DNA from: Pseudomonas rubra
GTDB lineage: Bacteria > Pseudomonadota > Gammaproteobacteria > Pseudomonadales > Pseudomonadaceae
Length of the DNA: 47,791 nucleotides
Direction: 5' to 3'
Assembly (NCBI RefSeq): GCF_028656935.1
Contig: NZ_JAMDGZ010000060.1
Span: forward strand, 1-47,791
Positions 32,570 through 41,533 of the stretch are shown in pieces; position 1 is the stretch's first letter; each line of letters opens with the position of its first letter. The notes beneath the pieces were generated by a model. The model was not told where the DNA came from, searched no databases, and was given only the letters and a program-made list of their open reading frames with translations. The position numbers and the translations under genes were made by a program.

Positions 32570-32631
32570 GGAACCTCCTAATTGGCCTCAGTTTAAGGCA
32601 AAGAGGTGTCTACGAAACCCGGGGGGATTCA

Positions 32632-33005
32632 GACCGATGGATGGCTTAATAGCAAATCAGGAGCCCTGAGGGCATTTTTTAGTACCCCGGAATTCAGTCC
32701 TTGGCACCCTAGATGCACTGCAGTTACGTTAAAAATGGCTTATCTACGGACAGTCCCCAACGCACCCAAGACGTTTGTCAAGACCCATCAGACCCGCTGG
32801 GAGCAGGTTCCTGCCCATGACCTCCTACTCGCCTCGCCCTGCAGCCGGGGCCACTCTAACGCCCGCGGCAAAAAGTCGAGAACACTGAGCACGATGCCTC
32901 GCGCTCGACGGCCTGGGCCCCGGCGTCGTAGCTGGAGTTCCACCGGCCACATGCGGCACTAATTGACGACGTGTCGGAGTTCACCGACTGAGTGCTGTAC
33001 CTGGG
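32632..33005. other. Gap right of the IS, no intact gene
   Basis: Only short frames without motifs are present between the IS end and the methyltransferase remnant. The sequence looks like scrambled coding DNA of high GC content. Confidence 0.4.
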
Positions 33006-33164
33006 ATGGTGCAGGCTGCACAGGCATTGGGATATCAAGCCTCGCCGCACATTGTGGACTGCGCCGTCCTCGACGTACCGGAGAACCAGGTACGCATGGT
33101 CATGGTGCTGACGCGCGCCAAGGCACCGCTGATGCAGCAATTCTCGCAGATACCAGATCAATAG
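33006..33164 (+). pseudogene. C-terminal remnant of a DNA cytosine methyltransferase
   Basis: The frame reads MVQAAQALGYQASPHIVDCA and then VLDVPENQVRMVMVLTRAKA. This is the V-D-x-A-x-x-x-V-P-Q/E-N-x-x-R-x-x-x-V pattern of motif VIII and its surroundings in C5-cytosine methyltransferases (usually VPQNRER). The catalytic and SAM-binding parts are absent, so about 50 residues remain. Assignment rests on this one motif. Confidence 0.45.
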
Positions 33165-33308
33165 ACCGAAGATGAGCGACTCTTTCCCCGCTCACACTAC
33201 ACTCCGACAATCCGCTATGTTCAACGCGCGAGCACTAAACAGTCGAACGGGTTGAAGAACATAGTCAGGCAACAGGCAGCGCAACGTCTAAGGCCCTTGA
33301 GCGCTCAG

Positions 33309-34208
33309 TCAAAGCTCCAAAGCGCCCCTGAGCAATGCATCCAGTTTCAAACTAGCTCCAACGTTTCGCTGATCCAGAAGCGCGATCGGAATATCGTGCA
33401 GAACTGCAATCGAGTCAGGCAACCCGTCCCCAATCAATGCAAGTGGACAGGCAATGTCCATCTGTAAGGAACATAGCTTCTTCGCCAGTGCCGTGTTTAC
33501 GGGCCCCTGGAGTGCGAGCACAAGTGCTGCAGGCTGGAGGGTCGCGCACAACAATGGCAGTTCCTCGAGCGGCTGCCCACTGCCTAACACCTCGATACGC
33601 CACCGCTCACTACTGAGAAGTAAGCCGTTGCTCAGCAAATCCAGCTCAGCGCTTCCTTCAATGCCGGCCAGTAACACACATGGGGCACCGAGTTGATTTA
33701 GTTGCAGACGTAGCAATAGGCGAGCTCGCAGAAAAGTATCGAGGAACAGCCATTGGCTACGCTGACCGAAAGCGCTGCCAGACAACAGACTGCGCCAGAC
33801 CGGCATCAGCACATCGAGCAACACCGTAGCCTTGGGGTACAAGGTGAAAAGCTGACCATGAATGCCCTCGAGCGCCTGCCGGTCGAATGCTTTCGTCGCT
33901 CGTAGTACAGCAGCGCGCCAATGCTCAATGGAATCGGTCTGCGGCCCGGGCGGGCGGGCGACTTCGTCGTGCTGGCGTGCGAGCAACTCACCCACCTTGC
34001 TGATCGGCAAGCCACTACCGGTCCAGTGCAGTATGTCGCGTATGCGCTGTACATCCTGGGCCGTGTACAGGCGGTGCCCGCCTTCGGTGCGTTGTGGGCG
34101 AATCAAACCATGACGACGTTCCCAGGCGCGCAGGGTCACTGGATTTATGCCAGTCAAGTTGACGACATCGCGCATGGGCAGCAAATCGGTGGAGGTCGCT
34201 TCAGTCAT
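33309..34208 (-). CDS. MerR-family regulator with B12-binding-like domain (class II LitR/CarH type)
   Basis: The N-terminal MerR domain (MRDVVNLTGINPVTLRAWER; EGGHRLYTAQDVQRI) is followed by a helical cap and a Rossmann-like C-terminal domain. The cobalamin lower-ligand motif E/D-x-H-x-x-G is absent. That identifies it as a class II LitR rather than a B12 photoreceptor. In P. putida KT2440 such PplR proteins take the light signal from a LOV partner and repress the photolyase/cfa operons (established). The divergent gene here is exactly such a LOV protein. It probably binds the TGTA-N12 boxes at 34826 and 42945. The 156-base divergent gap shows no clear box. Confidence 0.85.
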   Translation of the reverse strand: MTEATSTDLLPMRDVVNLTGINPVTLRAWERRHGLIRPQRTEGGHRLYTAQDVQRIRDILHWTGSGLPISKVGELLARQHDEVARPPGPQTDSIEHWRAAVLRATKAFDRQALEGIHGQLFTLYPKATVLLDVLMPVWRSLLSGSAFGQRSQWLFLDTFLRARLLLRLQLNQLGAPCVLLAGIEGSAELDLLSNGLLLSSERWRIEVLGSGQPLEELPLLCATLQPAALVLALQGPVNTALAKKLCSLQMDIACPLALIGDGLPDSIAVLHDIPIALLDQRNVGASLKLDALLRGALEL

Positions 34209-34364
34209 CGCAAGTGATCATCAGGGCGGTTGCACATTCTAAACCCATACCAACCTTCTACGGCGATCGTTCTTCCATCATGATATCGACAACCGCACCT
34301 TAGCCTTCCAGCACAAAGGTCTACGCTGCGCATACCGAAAACGCTACTTGAGTGGGTGGGCCAC

Positions 34365-34811
34365 ATGATCGACGCAAAACTCTTGCAATTAATGGTCGAG
34401 AGCTCCAACGATGGCATCGTCGTCGCCGAGCAGGAAGGCGACGACAGCATCCTGATCTACACCAACCCTGCCTTCGAGCGCCTCACCGGCTACGCCACGG
34501 ACGACATCCTCTATCAGGATTGCCGCTTCCTCCAGGGCCAGGACCACAACCAACCAGGTATCGCAGCCATCCGCGAGGCAATTCGCGAAGGGCGCCCGTG
34601 TTGCCAAGTGCTGCGCAACTATCGCAAGGATGGCAGCCTGTTCTGGAATGAGCTGTCTATCACCCCCGTACACAACGATGCCGATGAACTGACTTACTAC
34701 ATCGGCATCCAGCGTGATGTTACGGCACAGGTCTTCGCCGAAGAGCGGGTCCGCGAACTGGAGGCAGAGATAGTCGATTTGCGTCGACAACTCGCATCAG
34801 GCAACGGCTGA
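34365..34811 (+). CDS. Short LOV-domain blue-light photoreceptor (PpSB2-LOV-like)
   Basis: This 148-residue LOV protein carries the flavin-adduct cysteine C53 in YQDCRFLQGQ and the conserved FMN-contact residues (NDGIVVAE, NPAFERLTGY, NYRKDGSLFWNELS, YYIGIQRDVT). A C-terminal J-alpha-like coiled helix follows (FAEERVRELEAEIVDLRRQL), with no effector domain. The wording is near-identical to P. putida PpSB2-LOV as I recall it. ATG 34365 is preferred (M-I-D-A-K-L-L-Q start); the frame is open to 34356. It probably signals to the divergent LitR/MerR protein. Confidence 0.9.
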   Translation: MIDAKLLQLMVESSNDGIVVAEQEGDDSILIYTNPAFERLTGYATDDILYQDCRFLQGQDHNQPGIAAIREAIREGRPCCQVLRNYRKDGSLFWNELSITPVHNDADELTYYIGIQRDVTAQVFAEERVRELEAEIVDLRRQLASGNG

Positions 34812-34820
34812 CCTTGCAAC

Positions 34821-34854
34821 AAATCTATACAGGGCCGTTGACTTGTATAGATTT
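34821..34854 (+). promoter_or_regulatory. LitR/PplR box 1: inverted repeat before the light operon
   Basis: AAATCTATACA (34821-34831) and TGTATAGATTT (34844-34854) are perfect 11-base inverted arms with a 12-base spacer. They contain TATACA-N12-TGTATA. The P. putida PplR site has the form T(G/A)TACA-N12-TGTA(C/T)A as I recall it. A TTGACT/TAAGCT promoter (34838-34843, 34860-34865) overlaps the right half, so a bound repressor would block it. Two further TGTACAG direct repeats lie at 34877 and 34895. Confidence 0.7.
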
Positions 34855-34876
34855 AGACGTAAGCTCCTCTTATATC

Positions 34877-34907
34877 TGTACAGAATTTCACTGTTGTACA
34901 GGATTTT
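34877..34907 (+). repeat. Direct repeats TGTACAGrATTT in the light-operon leader
   Basis: TGTACAGAATTT (34877-34888) and TGTACAGGATTT (34895-34906) are 18 bases apart, immediately before the NTF2-like gene. They are additional half-sites for the light regulator or remnants of a second box. Confidence 0.55.
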
Positions 34908-34919
34908 CGGGAGCCTTGC

Positions 34920-35342
34920 ATGTCCACTTATCTGCAGTATTTCGCGGAGCGCTTCTCCAGCCTTGATGGGCGGAGCCTCGATAGCCTCGAAAAACTGTAT
35001 AGCGATAACGTAACGTTCCGTGATCCGTTGCATCAGATCGATGGCCTGGCAGCGCTTCGTCGCTACTTCACCGAGCTTTACGCCAACGCACAGGACATTC
35101 GTTACGTTATCGCCGGCGCGGACGAAGTTCAGCCGGGCCAGGGCTACCTGCGCTGGACGCTAGAGTTCCGCCACCCCCGACTCGCCAATGGCAGGCTGAT
35201 CAGTCTGCAGGGCTGCAGTTTTCTCAAGTGGCAAGAGCGTGTTCACTTCCACCAGGACTACTTTGACGCAGGTGCACTGCTTTACGAGCACGTACCAGTC
35301 ATGGGCGGCGCTATCCGCTTGCTCAAGGGCCGGCTGGTATGA
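34920..35342 (+). CDS. NTF2/SnoaL-like protein
   Basis: The 140-residue protein has the cone-fold pattern of the nuclear-transport-factor-2 superfamily. A helical N-terminus (YLQYFAERFSSLDGRSLDSL) is followed by YSDNVTFRDPLHQIDGLAALRR and a curved sheet ending HQDYFDAGALLYEHVPVMG. Such proteins are isomerase/cyclase-like or substrate carriers. In this operon it is the first gene after the light box, with GGGAG before ATG 34920, and it overlaps the SDR start as ATGA. Confidence 0.8.
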   Translation: MSTYLQYFAERFSSLDGRSLDSLEKLYSDNVTFRDPLHQIDGLAALRRYFTELYANAQDIRYVIAGADEVQPGQGYLRWTLEFRHPRLANGRLISLQGCSFLKWQERVHFHQDYFDAGALLYEHVPVMGGAIRLLKGRLV

Positions 35343-36091
35343 GCCGTTGCTGGCTGACGGGGGCAAGTAGCGGAATCGGCGCTGCCCTTGCCGTCCAATT
35401 GCTGGACCAAGGGCACCGGGTTGCCTTGGGTACACGTGATGCCAACCGCTTATTGCACTTGATGCAACGATATCCGGGGCAGGTATTGGCGGCCGTCGGC
35501 GATGTCGATTGCGCTGAGCAGGTCTCCAGGATCACCGCACAGATCGAGCACACCTGGGGGGCGCTAGACCTGGTCATCCTCAATGCCGGAACGTGCGAAT
35601 ACCTCGAACCAGGACTCTTCGACCCGGCACTGGTCGAACGTGTGGTGCGCACCAACCTGTTTGGTGTAAGCCACTGTATTGCAGCGGCCCTCCCTTTGCT
35701 GCATCGCGGTGAGCGCCCGCACCTGGTCGTAATGGGCAGTGCGGTGACCTGGTTGTCGCTCCCTCGTGCCGGAGCCTATGGCGCCTCCAAGGCGGCCGTG
35801 CGCTACCTGGTGGAATCGCTTCGCTTCGACCTGATCAATGAAGGTATTGCCGTAACGCTGGTCAGCCCTGGATTCGTCGATACGCCGTTGACCCGTCGCA
35901 ACGACTTCCCCATGCCTCAGTTGTGGACCACCGAGCGTGCCGCCGCACATATCACTGCACGCCTGCCGCGACGCCCGCTGGAAATTAACTTCCCCACTGC
36001 ATTTACGCTGGGCCTGCGCGTGATCGGCGCCCTGCCGGTGCGCTGGCGACTGAAGCTTTGCCAGCGCCTGGTGCGTGCCCCAAAGGACTAA
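35339..36091 (+). CDS. SDR family oxidoreductase (light operon)
   Basis: This 250-residue short-chain dehydrogenase has T-G-A-S-S-G-I-G at residues 7-14, N-A-G (ILNAGTCEY), catalytic Ser in VMGSAVTWLS and Y-x-x-x-K in GAYGASKAAVRYL. It sits between the NTF2-like and amine-oxidase genes, as in the P. putida light cluster. The substrate is unknown. A membrane-lipid or isoprenoid precursor is plausible given the neighbours. Confidence 0.85.
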   Translation: MSRCWLTGASSGIGAALAVQLLDQGHRVALGTRDANRLLHLMQRYPGQVLAAVGDVDCAEQVSRITAQIEHTWGALDLVILNAGTCEYLEPGLFDPALVERVVRTNLFGVSHCIAAALPLLHRGERPHLVVMGSAVTWLSLPRAGAYGASKAAVRYLVESLRFDLINEGIAVTLVSPGFVDTPLTRRNDFPMPQLWTTERAAAHITARLPRRPLEINFPTAFTLGLRVIGALPVRWRLKLCQRLVRAPKD

Positions 36092-36096
36092 AACTC

Positions 36097-37344
36097 ATGC
36101 GTATCGCCATCATCGGCACCGGCATCGCTGGACTAACCTGCAGCTACCTGCTGTCCCGCCGGCACGAGGTGACGGTATTTGAGGCCGCCGATTGGATCGG
36201 CGGCCATACCCATACAGTCGATGTGCAATGGCAAGGCCAGCGGTACGCGGTGGATACCGGGTTCATCGTGTTCAACGACTGGACCTACCCAAACTTCATC
36301 CGCTTGCTCGACCATCTAAAGGTTGCCTCGCAGCCCACGCAGATGAGCTTTTCAGTGCATGACCCACGTAGAGGTTTCGAATACAACGGCCATGGCTTGG
36401 ACACGTTGTTCGCGCAGCGTCGTAACCTGGTGTCCCCCGGATTCTGGGGCATGCTGAAGGATATCCTGCGTTTTAACCGCGAGGTTCTGGCCGATCTGGA
36501 CAACCAGCGCATTGATAGTGAAACGACCCTCGGTATCTACCTTAAGACACAGGGCTATGGGCAACGCTTCATCGACCATTACATCGTGCCCATGGGCTCG
36601 GCAATCTGGTCTATGTCACTTGCCGACATGCTCGCTTTTCCCTTGAAGTTCTTTGTGCGCTTCTGCCGAAATCACGGCCTGTTATCGGTGAGCCACCGTC
36701 CGCAGTGGCGGGTGATCGAGGGCGGCTCACGCAGCTATGTGGCGCCGTTGTGCCGGCCCTTTGCCGAGCGCATCCGCTTGAACTGTCCGGTCAAGCGGGT
36801 CGAGCGTGACGAAGGCGGCGTAACCCTCTTCAGCGCGGCGGGCATGGAGCGTTTCGACAGCATTGTGTTTGCCTGCCATAGCGACCAGGCCCTGGCCCTG
36901 CTGGGAAGACCCAGCGTGGCCGAACGCTCGGTGTTGAGCGCCATCACCTATGCCAGCAATGACGTAGTGCTTCACACCGACACCCGACTGCTGCCGCGCC
37001 GGCGCAAGGCCTGGGCCAGTTGGAACTACCGCCTGGGCGGCGAGGAACAGGCACCCGCGGCTCTGACCTACAACATGAGCATCCTTCAAGCAATCGAAGC
37101 GCCGGTAACGTTCTGCGTGAGCCTCAATCAGACCGCGCTGGTGGATCCCGCGCAGATTCTGGCCCGCTTCAAATACGCCCACCCCCAATACAGCCTCGCA
37201 GCATTGATAGCCCAGGCCCGCCACGGCGAACTACAGGGCAGGCAAAACAGTTACTACTGCGGAGCCTACTGGGGCAATGGCTTTCACGAGGACGGGGTGC
37301 TCAGCGCACTTAAAGTGGCCGAGCACTTTGGAGAGCGCCTGTGA
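36097..37344 (+). CDS. FAD-dependent amine-oxidase-like oxidoreductase
   Basis: The 415-residue protein starts MRIAIIGTGIAGLTCSYLLS (dinucleotide-binding G-x-G-x-x-G), followed by VFEAADWIGGHTHTVDVQ, the amine oxidase/desaturase-type FAD signature. It ends with NSYYCGAYWGNGFHEDGVLS, the second FAD-contact block. This family member is constantly next to DUF1365 and cyclopropane synthase genes and is suspected to modify fatty acyl chains. Experimental function is not settled. It overlaps the DUF1365 start. Confidence 0.85.
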   Translation: MRIAIIGTGIAGLTCSYLLSRRHEVTVFEAADWIGGHTHTVDVQWQGQRYAVDTGFIVFNDWTYPNFIRLLDHLKVASQPTQMSFSVHDPRRGFEYNGHGLDTLFAQRRNLVSPGFWGMLKDILRFNREVLADLDNQRIDSETTLGIYLKTQGYGQRFIDHYIVPMGSAIWSMSLADMLAFPLKFFVRFCRNHGLLSVSHRPQWRVIEGGSRSYVAPLCRPFAERIRLNCPVKRVERDEGGVTLFSAAGMERFDSIVFACHSDQALALLGRPSVAERSVLSAITYASNDVVLHTDTRLLPRRRKAWASWNYRLGGEEQAPAALTYNMSILQAIEAPVTFCVSLNQTALVDPAQILARFKYAHPQYSLAALIAQARHGELQGRQNSYYCGAYWGNGFHEDGVLSALKVAEHFGERL

Positions 37345-38150
37345 ACAGCAGTTTGTGCCAGGGCTGGGTCAGCCACCGCCGGATGGCCCCGCACCACCAT
37401 GCATTCCGCTACCGGATCGGCTTGTTCTACCTCGATCTGGATGAGCAGGCCTGGCTAACAGGTCTCTCTCCCTGGCTGGGCCGGTCGCGGTTTGCGCCCC
37501 TGAGCTGGCGCGAAACCGATTACCTGCCGGGGCTGACCCGTGATGGAGAATCATTGGCGCAGGCCGCGCGTCTATTAGTGGAGCAAGCCACCGGACAGCG
37601 CCCCGAAGGTGCCGTGCAATTGCTCGCCCAACCACGCTGCTGGGGGTTGTCGTTCAACCCTGTGAGCTTCTATTTTTGCCATGACGTTGACGGGCACCTG
37701 GCAGCAATCCTGCTGGAGGTGCGTAACACACCTTGGCGCGAACGCTTTCACTACGTGCTGCCGGTACAGGAGGGTCAGGGACGCTCATTCGCCATGGCCA
37801 AAGCGTTCCACGTCTCGCCGTTCATGCCGCTGGATATGGATTATCGCCTGCATTTCTTCCTCGATGAGCAACGCGTGCGCATCCATATGGAGAACTGGCG
37901 TGCGGGGCACAAAGTGTTCGAGGCCGATCTGGCATTGCAACGCCAGCCGCTCAATCGCGCCACCTTGCATCGGCACATTTTGGCTTTTCCGTGGATGAGC
38001 CTACGCACTGTTTCATCCATCTATTGGCAAGCCTTGCGCCTCTTGCTCAAGCGCACCCCCATTCACGACCACACTGCCGGCCAGGGCAACCTAGTGCTCG
38101 GTAAACCTTGCAAGGACCCCGATCATGTCCAATCCCACTCTGAGCGTTAG
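37341..38150 (+). CDS. DUF1365 family protein
   Basis: The 269-residue protein starts on GTG with V/M-N-S-S-L-C-Q-G-W-V-S-H-R-R, the DUF1365 opening. It contains the conserved HAFRYRIGLFYLDLDE, GLSFNPVSFYFCHD and AKAFHVSPFMPLDMDYRLHF motifs. It is a conserved neighbour of cyclopropane synthase and of the FAD protein. Function is unknown, presumably lipid modification. It overlaps both neighbours. Confidence 0.85.
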   Translation: MNSSLCQGWVSHRRMAPHHHAFRYRIGLFYLDLDEQAWLTGLSPWLGRSRFAPLSWRETDYLPGLTRDGESLAQAARLLVEQATGQRPEGAVQLLAQPRCWGLSFNPVSFYFCHDVDGHLAAILLEVRNTPWRERFHYVLPVQEGQGRSFAMAKAFHVSPFMPLDMDYRLHFFLDEQRVRIHMENWRAGHKVFEADLALQRQPLNRATLHRHILAFPWMSLRTVSSIYWQALRLLLKRTPIHDHTAGQGNLVLGKPCKDPDHVQSHSER

Positions 38151-39384
38151 CAAGTCAACAGGCATCACCCCATTCCTGGGCGGTCTCACCCGAAACACCG
38201 TGCTCGCTCAGTTACGGCGGTTGAGCCAAGGACATCTACGCGTGCTCAGCAAGGGTCAGCAGTGGAGCTTCGGCGACCCGGCGAGTCAGTTGCAAGCCGA
38301 GGTGGAGATCCTCGAAGACGCGACCTGGAACCTGATCGCCGGTAATGGCTCGATTGGTGCTGGGGAAGCGTATATCCACGGCTATTGGCGCAGTCCTGAC
38401 CTAGCGGCTGTGACCCGTCTGTTCGTTGCCAACCTCGATGTCCTCGACGCCATGGAGGCAGGCCTGGCTCGACTCGGGCGCCCGGTCCTGCGCTTGCTGC
38501 ACCGGCTCAACCGGAACAGCCGACGAGGCGCTCGACGCAACATTCTCGCCCATTACGACATGGGCAACGCCCTGTTCGAGCGATTGCTCGACCCGACTAT
38601 GATGTACTCCGCCGCACAGTTCGACAGTGCCGAACAGACCCTTGAAGCGGCCCAGCTGAATAAGCTGGAACGCATCTGCAAGAAGCTTGAGCTCAAACCC
38701 CACGAGCATCTTCTGGAGATTGGCAGCGGCTGGGGCAGCCTGGCCATCCATGCCGCTACCCGCCACGGCTGCCGCGTTACCACCACGACACTCTCCGACG
38801 CGCAGTACGCTTATACGTGCCAACGTGTGAAGGCGCTGGGCCTGGAGCAACGTATTACGGTGTTGCGCGAGGATTACCGTGATCTGCGCGGACGTTTCGA
38901 TAAACTGGTATCGATCGAGATGATCGAGGCCGTCGGACACCGCTATCTACCCACCTATTTTCGCCAGTGTGAGTCGTTGCTCAAAGACGATGGCCTGATG
39001 CTGTTACAGGCAATCACCATTCGCGACCAGCGCTATGCACTGGCCCGCCGCTCGGTGGACTTCATCCAACGTTACATCTTCCCCGGAGGCGCGCTACCTT
39101 CGCTGAGCGTGATGCTCGAAACCGCTAGCCGCCAGACCGCGCTGAACCTGGTACACCTCGAAGACTTCGGTCTGGACTACGCGCGTACCCTACGTCATTG
39201 GCATGACAACTTGCGTCAAGCGCGGACGGTGCTGACGGAACTGGGCTACGACGACACCTTCCAGCGCTTGTGGGAGTTCTACCTGTGCTACTGCCAAGGC
39301 GGCTTTGAAGAGCGCGCGATCGGCGTGGCGCAGTTACTGTGGGCTACGCCGCGGGCTCGCCGGGCGCCATTGCCGGGCACGTAA
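38125..39384 (+). CDS. Cyclopropane-fatty-acyl-phospholipid synthase family methyltransferase
   Basis: The 419-residue enzyme has the SAM motif I LLEIGSGWGSLAIHAA preceded by HYDMGNALFERLLDP and MYSAAQFD. EMIEAVGHRYLPTYF, IQRYIFPGGALPS and a C-terminal YLCYCQGGFEERAIG follow, all CFA synthase landmarks. It methylates a double bond of membrane acyl chains, making cyclopropane or, in variants, methyl-branched or furan fatty acids. With an SDR, FAD protein and DUF1365 the product may be a furan-type fatty acid, by analogy with the ufa genes. It is probably light-induced. Confidence 0.85.
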   Translation: MSNPTLSVSKSTGITPFLGGLTRNTVLAQLRRLSQGHLRVLSKGQQWSFGDPASQLQAEVEILEDATWNLIAGNGSIGAGEAYIHGYWRSPDLAAVTRLFVANLDVLDAMEAGLARLGRPVLRLLHRLNRNSRRGARRNILAHYDMGNALFERLLDPTMMYSAAQFDSAEQTLEAAQLNKLERICKKLELKPHEHLLEIGSGWGSLAIHAATRHGCRVTTTTLSDAQYAYTCQRVKALGLEQRITVLREDYRDLRGRFDKLVSIEMIEAVGHRYLPTYFRQCESLLKDDGLMLLQAITIRDQRYALARRSVDFIQRYIFPGGALPSLSVMLETASRQTALNLVHLEDFGLDYARTLRHWHDNLRQARTVLTELGYDDTFQRLWEFYLCYCQGGFEERAIGVAQLLWATPRARRAPLPGT

Positions 39385-39401
39385 AATTGGGCCGCGGGTG
39401 G

Positions 39402-39875
39402 ATGATCGGCAATGCCCTTTGGCTTCAGGTCGGCTGGTGGGCATGCGTCTTGGGTGCACACGTTCAATGGCTTCTGCTCATTGTGCCGATCGGACTAGCT
39501 TTACACCTGCGCCTTTGTCAGGAGCGTAGCGCCGAAGTGCGTGCGCTTTTGCGCGTGGCACTTGCAGGGTGCTTGCTGGACACTCTGTTGGGCTCTGTGG
39601 GGGTGTTCAGCTTTGACCAGCGGCCCTTGCCTGTGTGGCTGGCATTACTGTGGCTGGTGTTAGCCAGCGGCTTGCGCCATAGCCTGGCTTGGACAGGACG
39701 CCCCTACTGGCGGGCGGCTCTGGTGGGCATGTTCAGTGGCCCGCTGGCATATCTGGCCGGTGCCAGGCTCACAGGTGTTGATCTGCCGATGGGGCACGTC
39801 GGCACAGGCCTGCTGCTAGCGCCGATCTGGGCGCTGGTCTTGCCCCTCGCCGTGCGGGTCGCGTCGTGGCGCTGA
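39402..39875 (+). CDS. DUF2878 membrane protein
   Basis: The 157-residue protein has about five hydrophobic helices (WLQVGWWACVLGAHVQWLLL; LAGCLLDTLLGSVGVF; WLALLWLVLASGLRHSLAW) and ends in a basic residue. It matches DUF2878, a usual member of this light cluster. ATG 39402 is chosen since the family begins with a short N-terminus before the first helix; the frame is open to 39339 within the synthase gene. No function is established. Confidence 0.75.
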   Translation: MIGNALWLQVGWWACVLGAHVQWLLLIVPIGLALHLRLCQERSAEVRALLRVALAGCLLDTLLGSVGVFSFDQRPLPVWLALLWLVLASGLRHSLAWTGRPYWRAALVGMFSGPLAYLAGARLTGVDLPMGHVGTGLLLAPIWALVLPLAVRVASWR

Positions 39876-39995
39876 GCGGCGACAGCGCTCAGAACAGTAG
39901 CGAACGTGCTCCCAGCAGCGTGCCCAACGCTTGCGCCAGGTGAACGGCAAGCCACACACGACGCAGAACTTGCTCGGCAACAATCGCTTGTTCAT
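39816..39995 (-). CDS. DUF2256 zinc-ribbon-like small protein
   Basis: The 59-residue protein starts MNKRLLPSKFCVVCGLPFTW and continues RKRWARCWEHVRYCSERCRR. C-x2-C and C-x3-C pairs with a Trp/Arg-rich centre define DUF2256. The family is nearly always beside photolyase/cryptochrome genes. It probably binds zinc; its role is unknown. It overlaps the photolyase stop by 4 bases and, convergently, the end of the DUF2878 gene. Confidence 0.8.
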   Translation of the reverse strand: MNKRLLPSKFCVVCGLPFTWRKRWARCWEHVRYCSERCRRSAPRRDPHGEGQDQRPDRR

Positions 39996-41533
39996 ATCGA
40001 CTCCCCCGCATCCAGGTGTGCCAACAGCCTCTGGCCACGTAGCCACACCGCATCGCGCCGGGTCGACGACATGCCATCCAGACTGCGATAGACCAATGCC
40101 AGTCGAGGGTTTTTCGACAGTAACTGGCGATGACGGATGAGGAAATGCCAATAGAGTGCATTAAACGGACAAGCGTCCTCCTCCACGGCGTGTTCGACTT
40201 TGTAGCTGCAAGATTTGCAATGGTCGGACATGCGCTGAATATAACGGCCGCTGGCGCAATAGGGCTTCGAGCCAAGGTAACCACCATCTGCATGCATCAC
40301 CATGCCCAGTGTATTGGGCAGCTCGACCCAGTCGAAGGCATCCATGTACACGGCCAGGTACCATTCGCATATCGCGGGCGGCGCGATGCCGGCCAGTAAC
40401 GCGAAATTACCGGTGACCATCAGTCGCTGGATATGATGCGCGTAGCCCAACTCCAGGGTCTGATCAATCACCTGGGCCATGCAGCGCATGCGGGTCTGCC
40501 CCGTCCAATAAAATTCGGGCAGCGATCGGTCGTTGCCCAAGTAATTCAGCGCCGCGTATTCGGGCATGCGTAGCCAGTAGATACCCCGCACAAACTCGCG
40601 CCAACCGATCAACTGGCGGATAAAGCCTTCGGCGGCGTTGAGCGGTACCCTCCCCTCGCGCCAGGCTCGGTCGACATCGTCACACAGCCGGCGCACATCC
40701 AGCAGGCCGATATTCAGTGCTGCACTGATGCGTGCATGAAAAAGGTATGGTTCGCCCTCAGCCATCGCATCCTGATAGTCACCGAAGGCCGCAAGACTGA
40801 ACTCAAGAAAGTGCTCCCAGAGCTGCTGTGCTTGGTCATGAGTGACCGGGTAGTCAAAGGTATCGACTGCACCATAATGGTCGGCAAAACGCTCACGTAC
40901 TAATGTCACCACCGCCGCTGTGATCGCATCATGAGCAAATTGTGCGGGAATTGGCCCGCGCAGACCACGCGGCAGTGGCTTACGGTTGTCGCCATCAAAA
41001 TTCCAGGCACCTCCGGCAGGGCTTCCTTCAGGTTCCAGCAGCAGGCCACAACGCTTGCGCATTCCCCGATAGAAGTGCTCCATTCGCAAGTGCTTGCGGC
41101 CAGCGGACCAACGCGCGAAGGCTTCGCGCGAACATAGAAAGCGGGTGTCACGATGCCACACAAGCGGCAACCCGGCATCACGTAACGCCTGTTCTAGCCG
41201 CCACTCGCCACATTCGGTTACATGCACCTCGTCTGCATGCAGTAACGCCTGCCACCGCTGTAGCTCCCCGGCGATACTACCGCTGTTGCCCGGCGTATCC
41301 AGTTGCTGGTAGTGCACATTCCAGCCTCGCTCGCGCAGGGCCTGAGCGAAATGGCGCATTGCGCTGAGTATCAGCACAATCTTCTGCGGATGATGCGGCA
41401 CATAGCGTGCTTCACCCTCGACCTCAGCCATCAGCAGAACGTCGCGTGCCGGGTCCAGGGCGCGCAGCACCGCCAGGTCAAAAGACAGCTGATCGCCCAG
41501 CACCAAACCCAGGCGCCTCCCCTGCGCTACCAC
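39992..41533 (-). CDS. phrB: FeS-BCP-type cryptochrome/photolyase (prokaryotic 6-4 photolyase-like)
   Basis: The 513-residue protein opens RRLGLVLGDQLSFDLAVLRA, the DPRP/FeS-BCP start. It has the FAD-domain landmarks GWREFVRGIYWLRMPEY and HHIQRLMVTGNFALLAGI, and the [4Fe-4S] cysteines in DHCKSCSYKVE and EDACPFNALYWHFL. These match Agrobacterium PhrB, a light-driven (6-4) photoproduct repair enzyme. The frame is open to 41710. GTG 41533, overlapping the DUF6482 stop, is chosen from family starts. It sits in an operon behind light box 2. Confidence 0.85.
   Translation of the reverse strand: MVAQGRRLGLVLGDQLSFDLAVLRALDPARDVLLMAEVEGEARYVPHHPQKIVLILSAMRHFAQALRERGWNVHYQQLDTPGNSGSIAGELQRWQALLHADEVHVTECGEWRLEQALRDAGLPLVWHRDTRFLCSREAFARWSAGRKHLRMEHFYRGMRKRCGLLLEPEGSPAGGAWNFDGDNRKPLPRGLRGPIPAQFAHDAITAAVVTLVRERFADHYGAVDTFDYPVTHDQAQQLWEHFLEFSLAAFGDYQDAMAEGEPYLFHARISAALNIGLLDVRRLCDDVDRAWREGRVPLNAAEGFIRQLIGWREFVRGIYWLRMPEYAALNYLGNDRSLPEFYWTGQTRMRCMAQVIDQTLELGYAHHIQRLMVTGNFALLAGIAPPAICEWYLAVYMDAFDWVELPNTLGMVMHADGGYLGSKPYCASGRYIQRMSDHCKSCSYKVEHAVEEDACPFNALYWHFLIRHRQLLSKNPRLALVYRSLDGMSSTRRDAVWLRGQRLLAHLDAGESI

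Larger units (their letters stand above)
31401..32631 (-). mobile_element. IS3-family insertion sequence, complete
   Basis: The element is 1231 bases long. Its ends are 27-base inverted repeats beginning TGAATCsCCCCGGGTTT and matching at 24 positions (left 31401-31427; right 32605-32631). It carries overlapping orfA and orfB on the minus strand with an A6G slippery run between them. The bases just outside (AAC left, GAC right) do not form an exact 3-base target duplication, so flanking DNA may have been rearranged after insertion. Confidence 0.85.
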
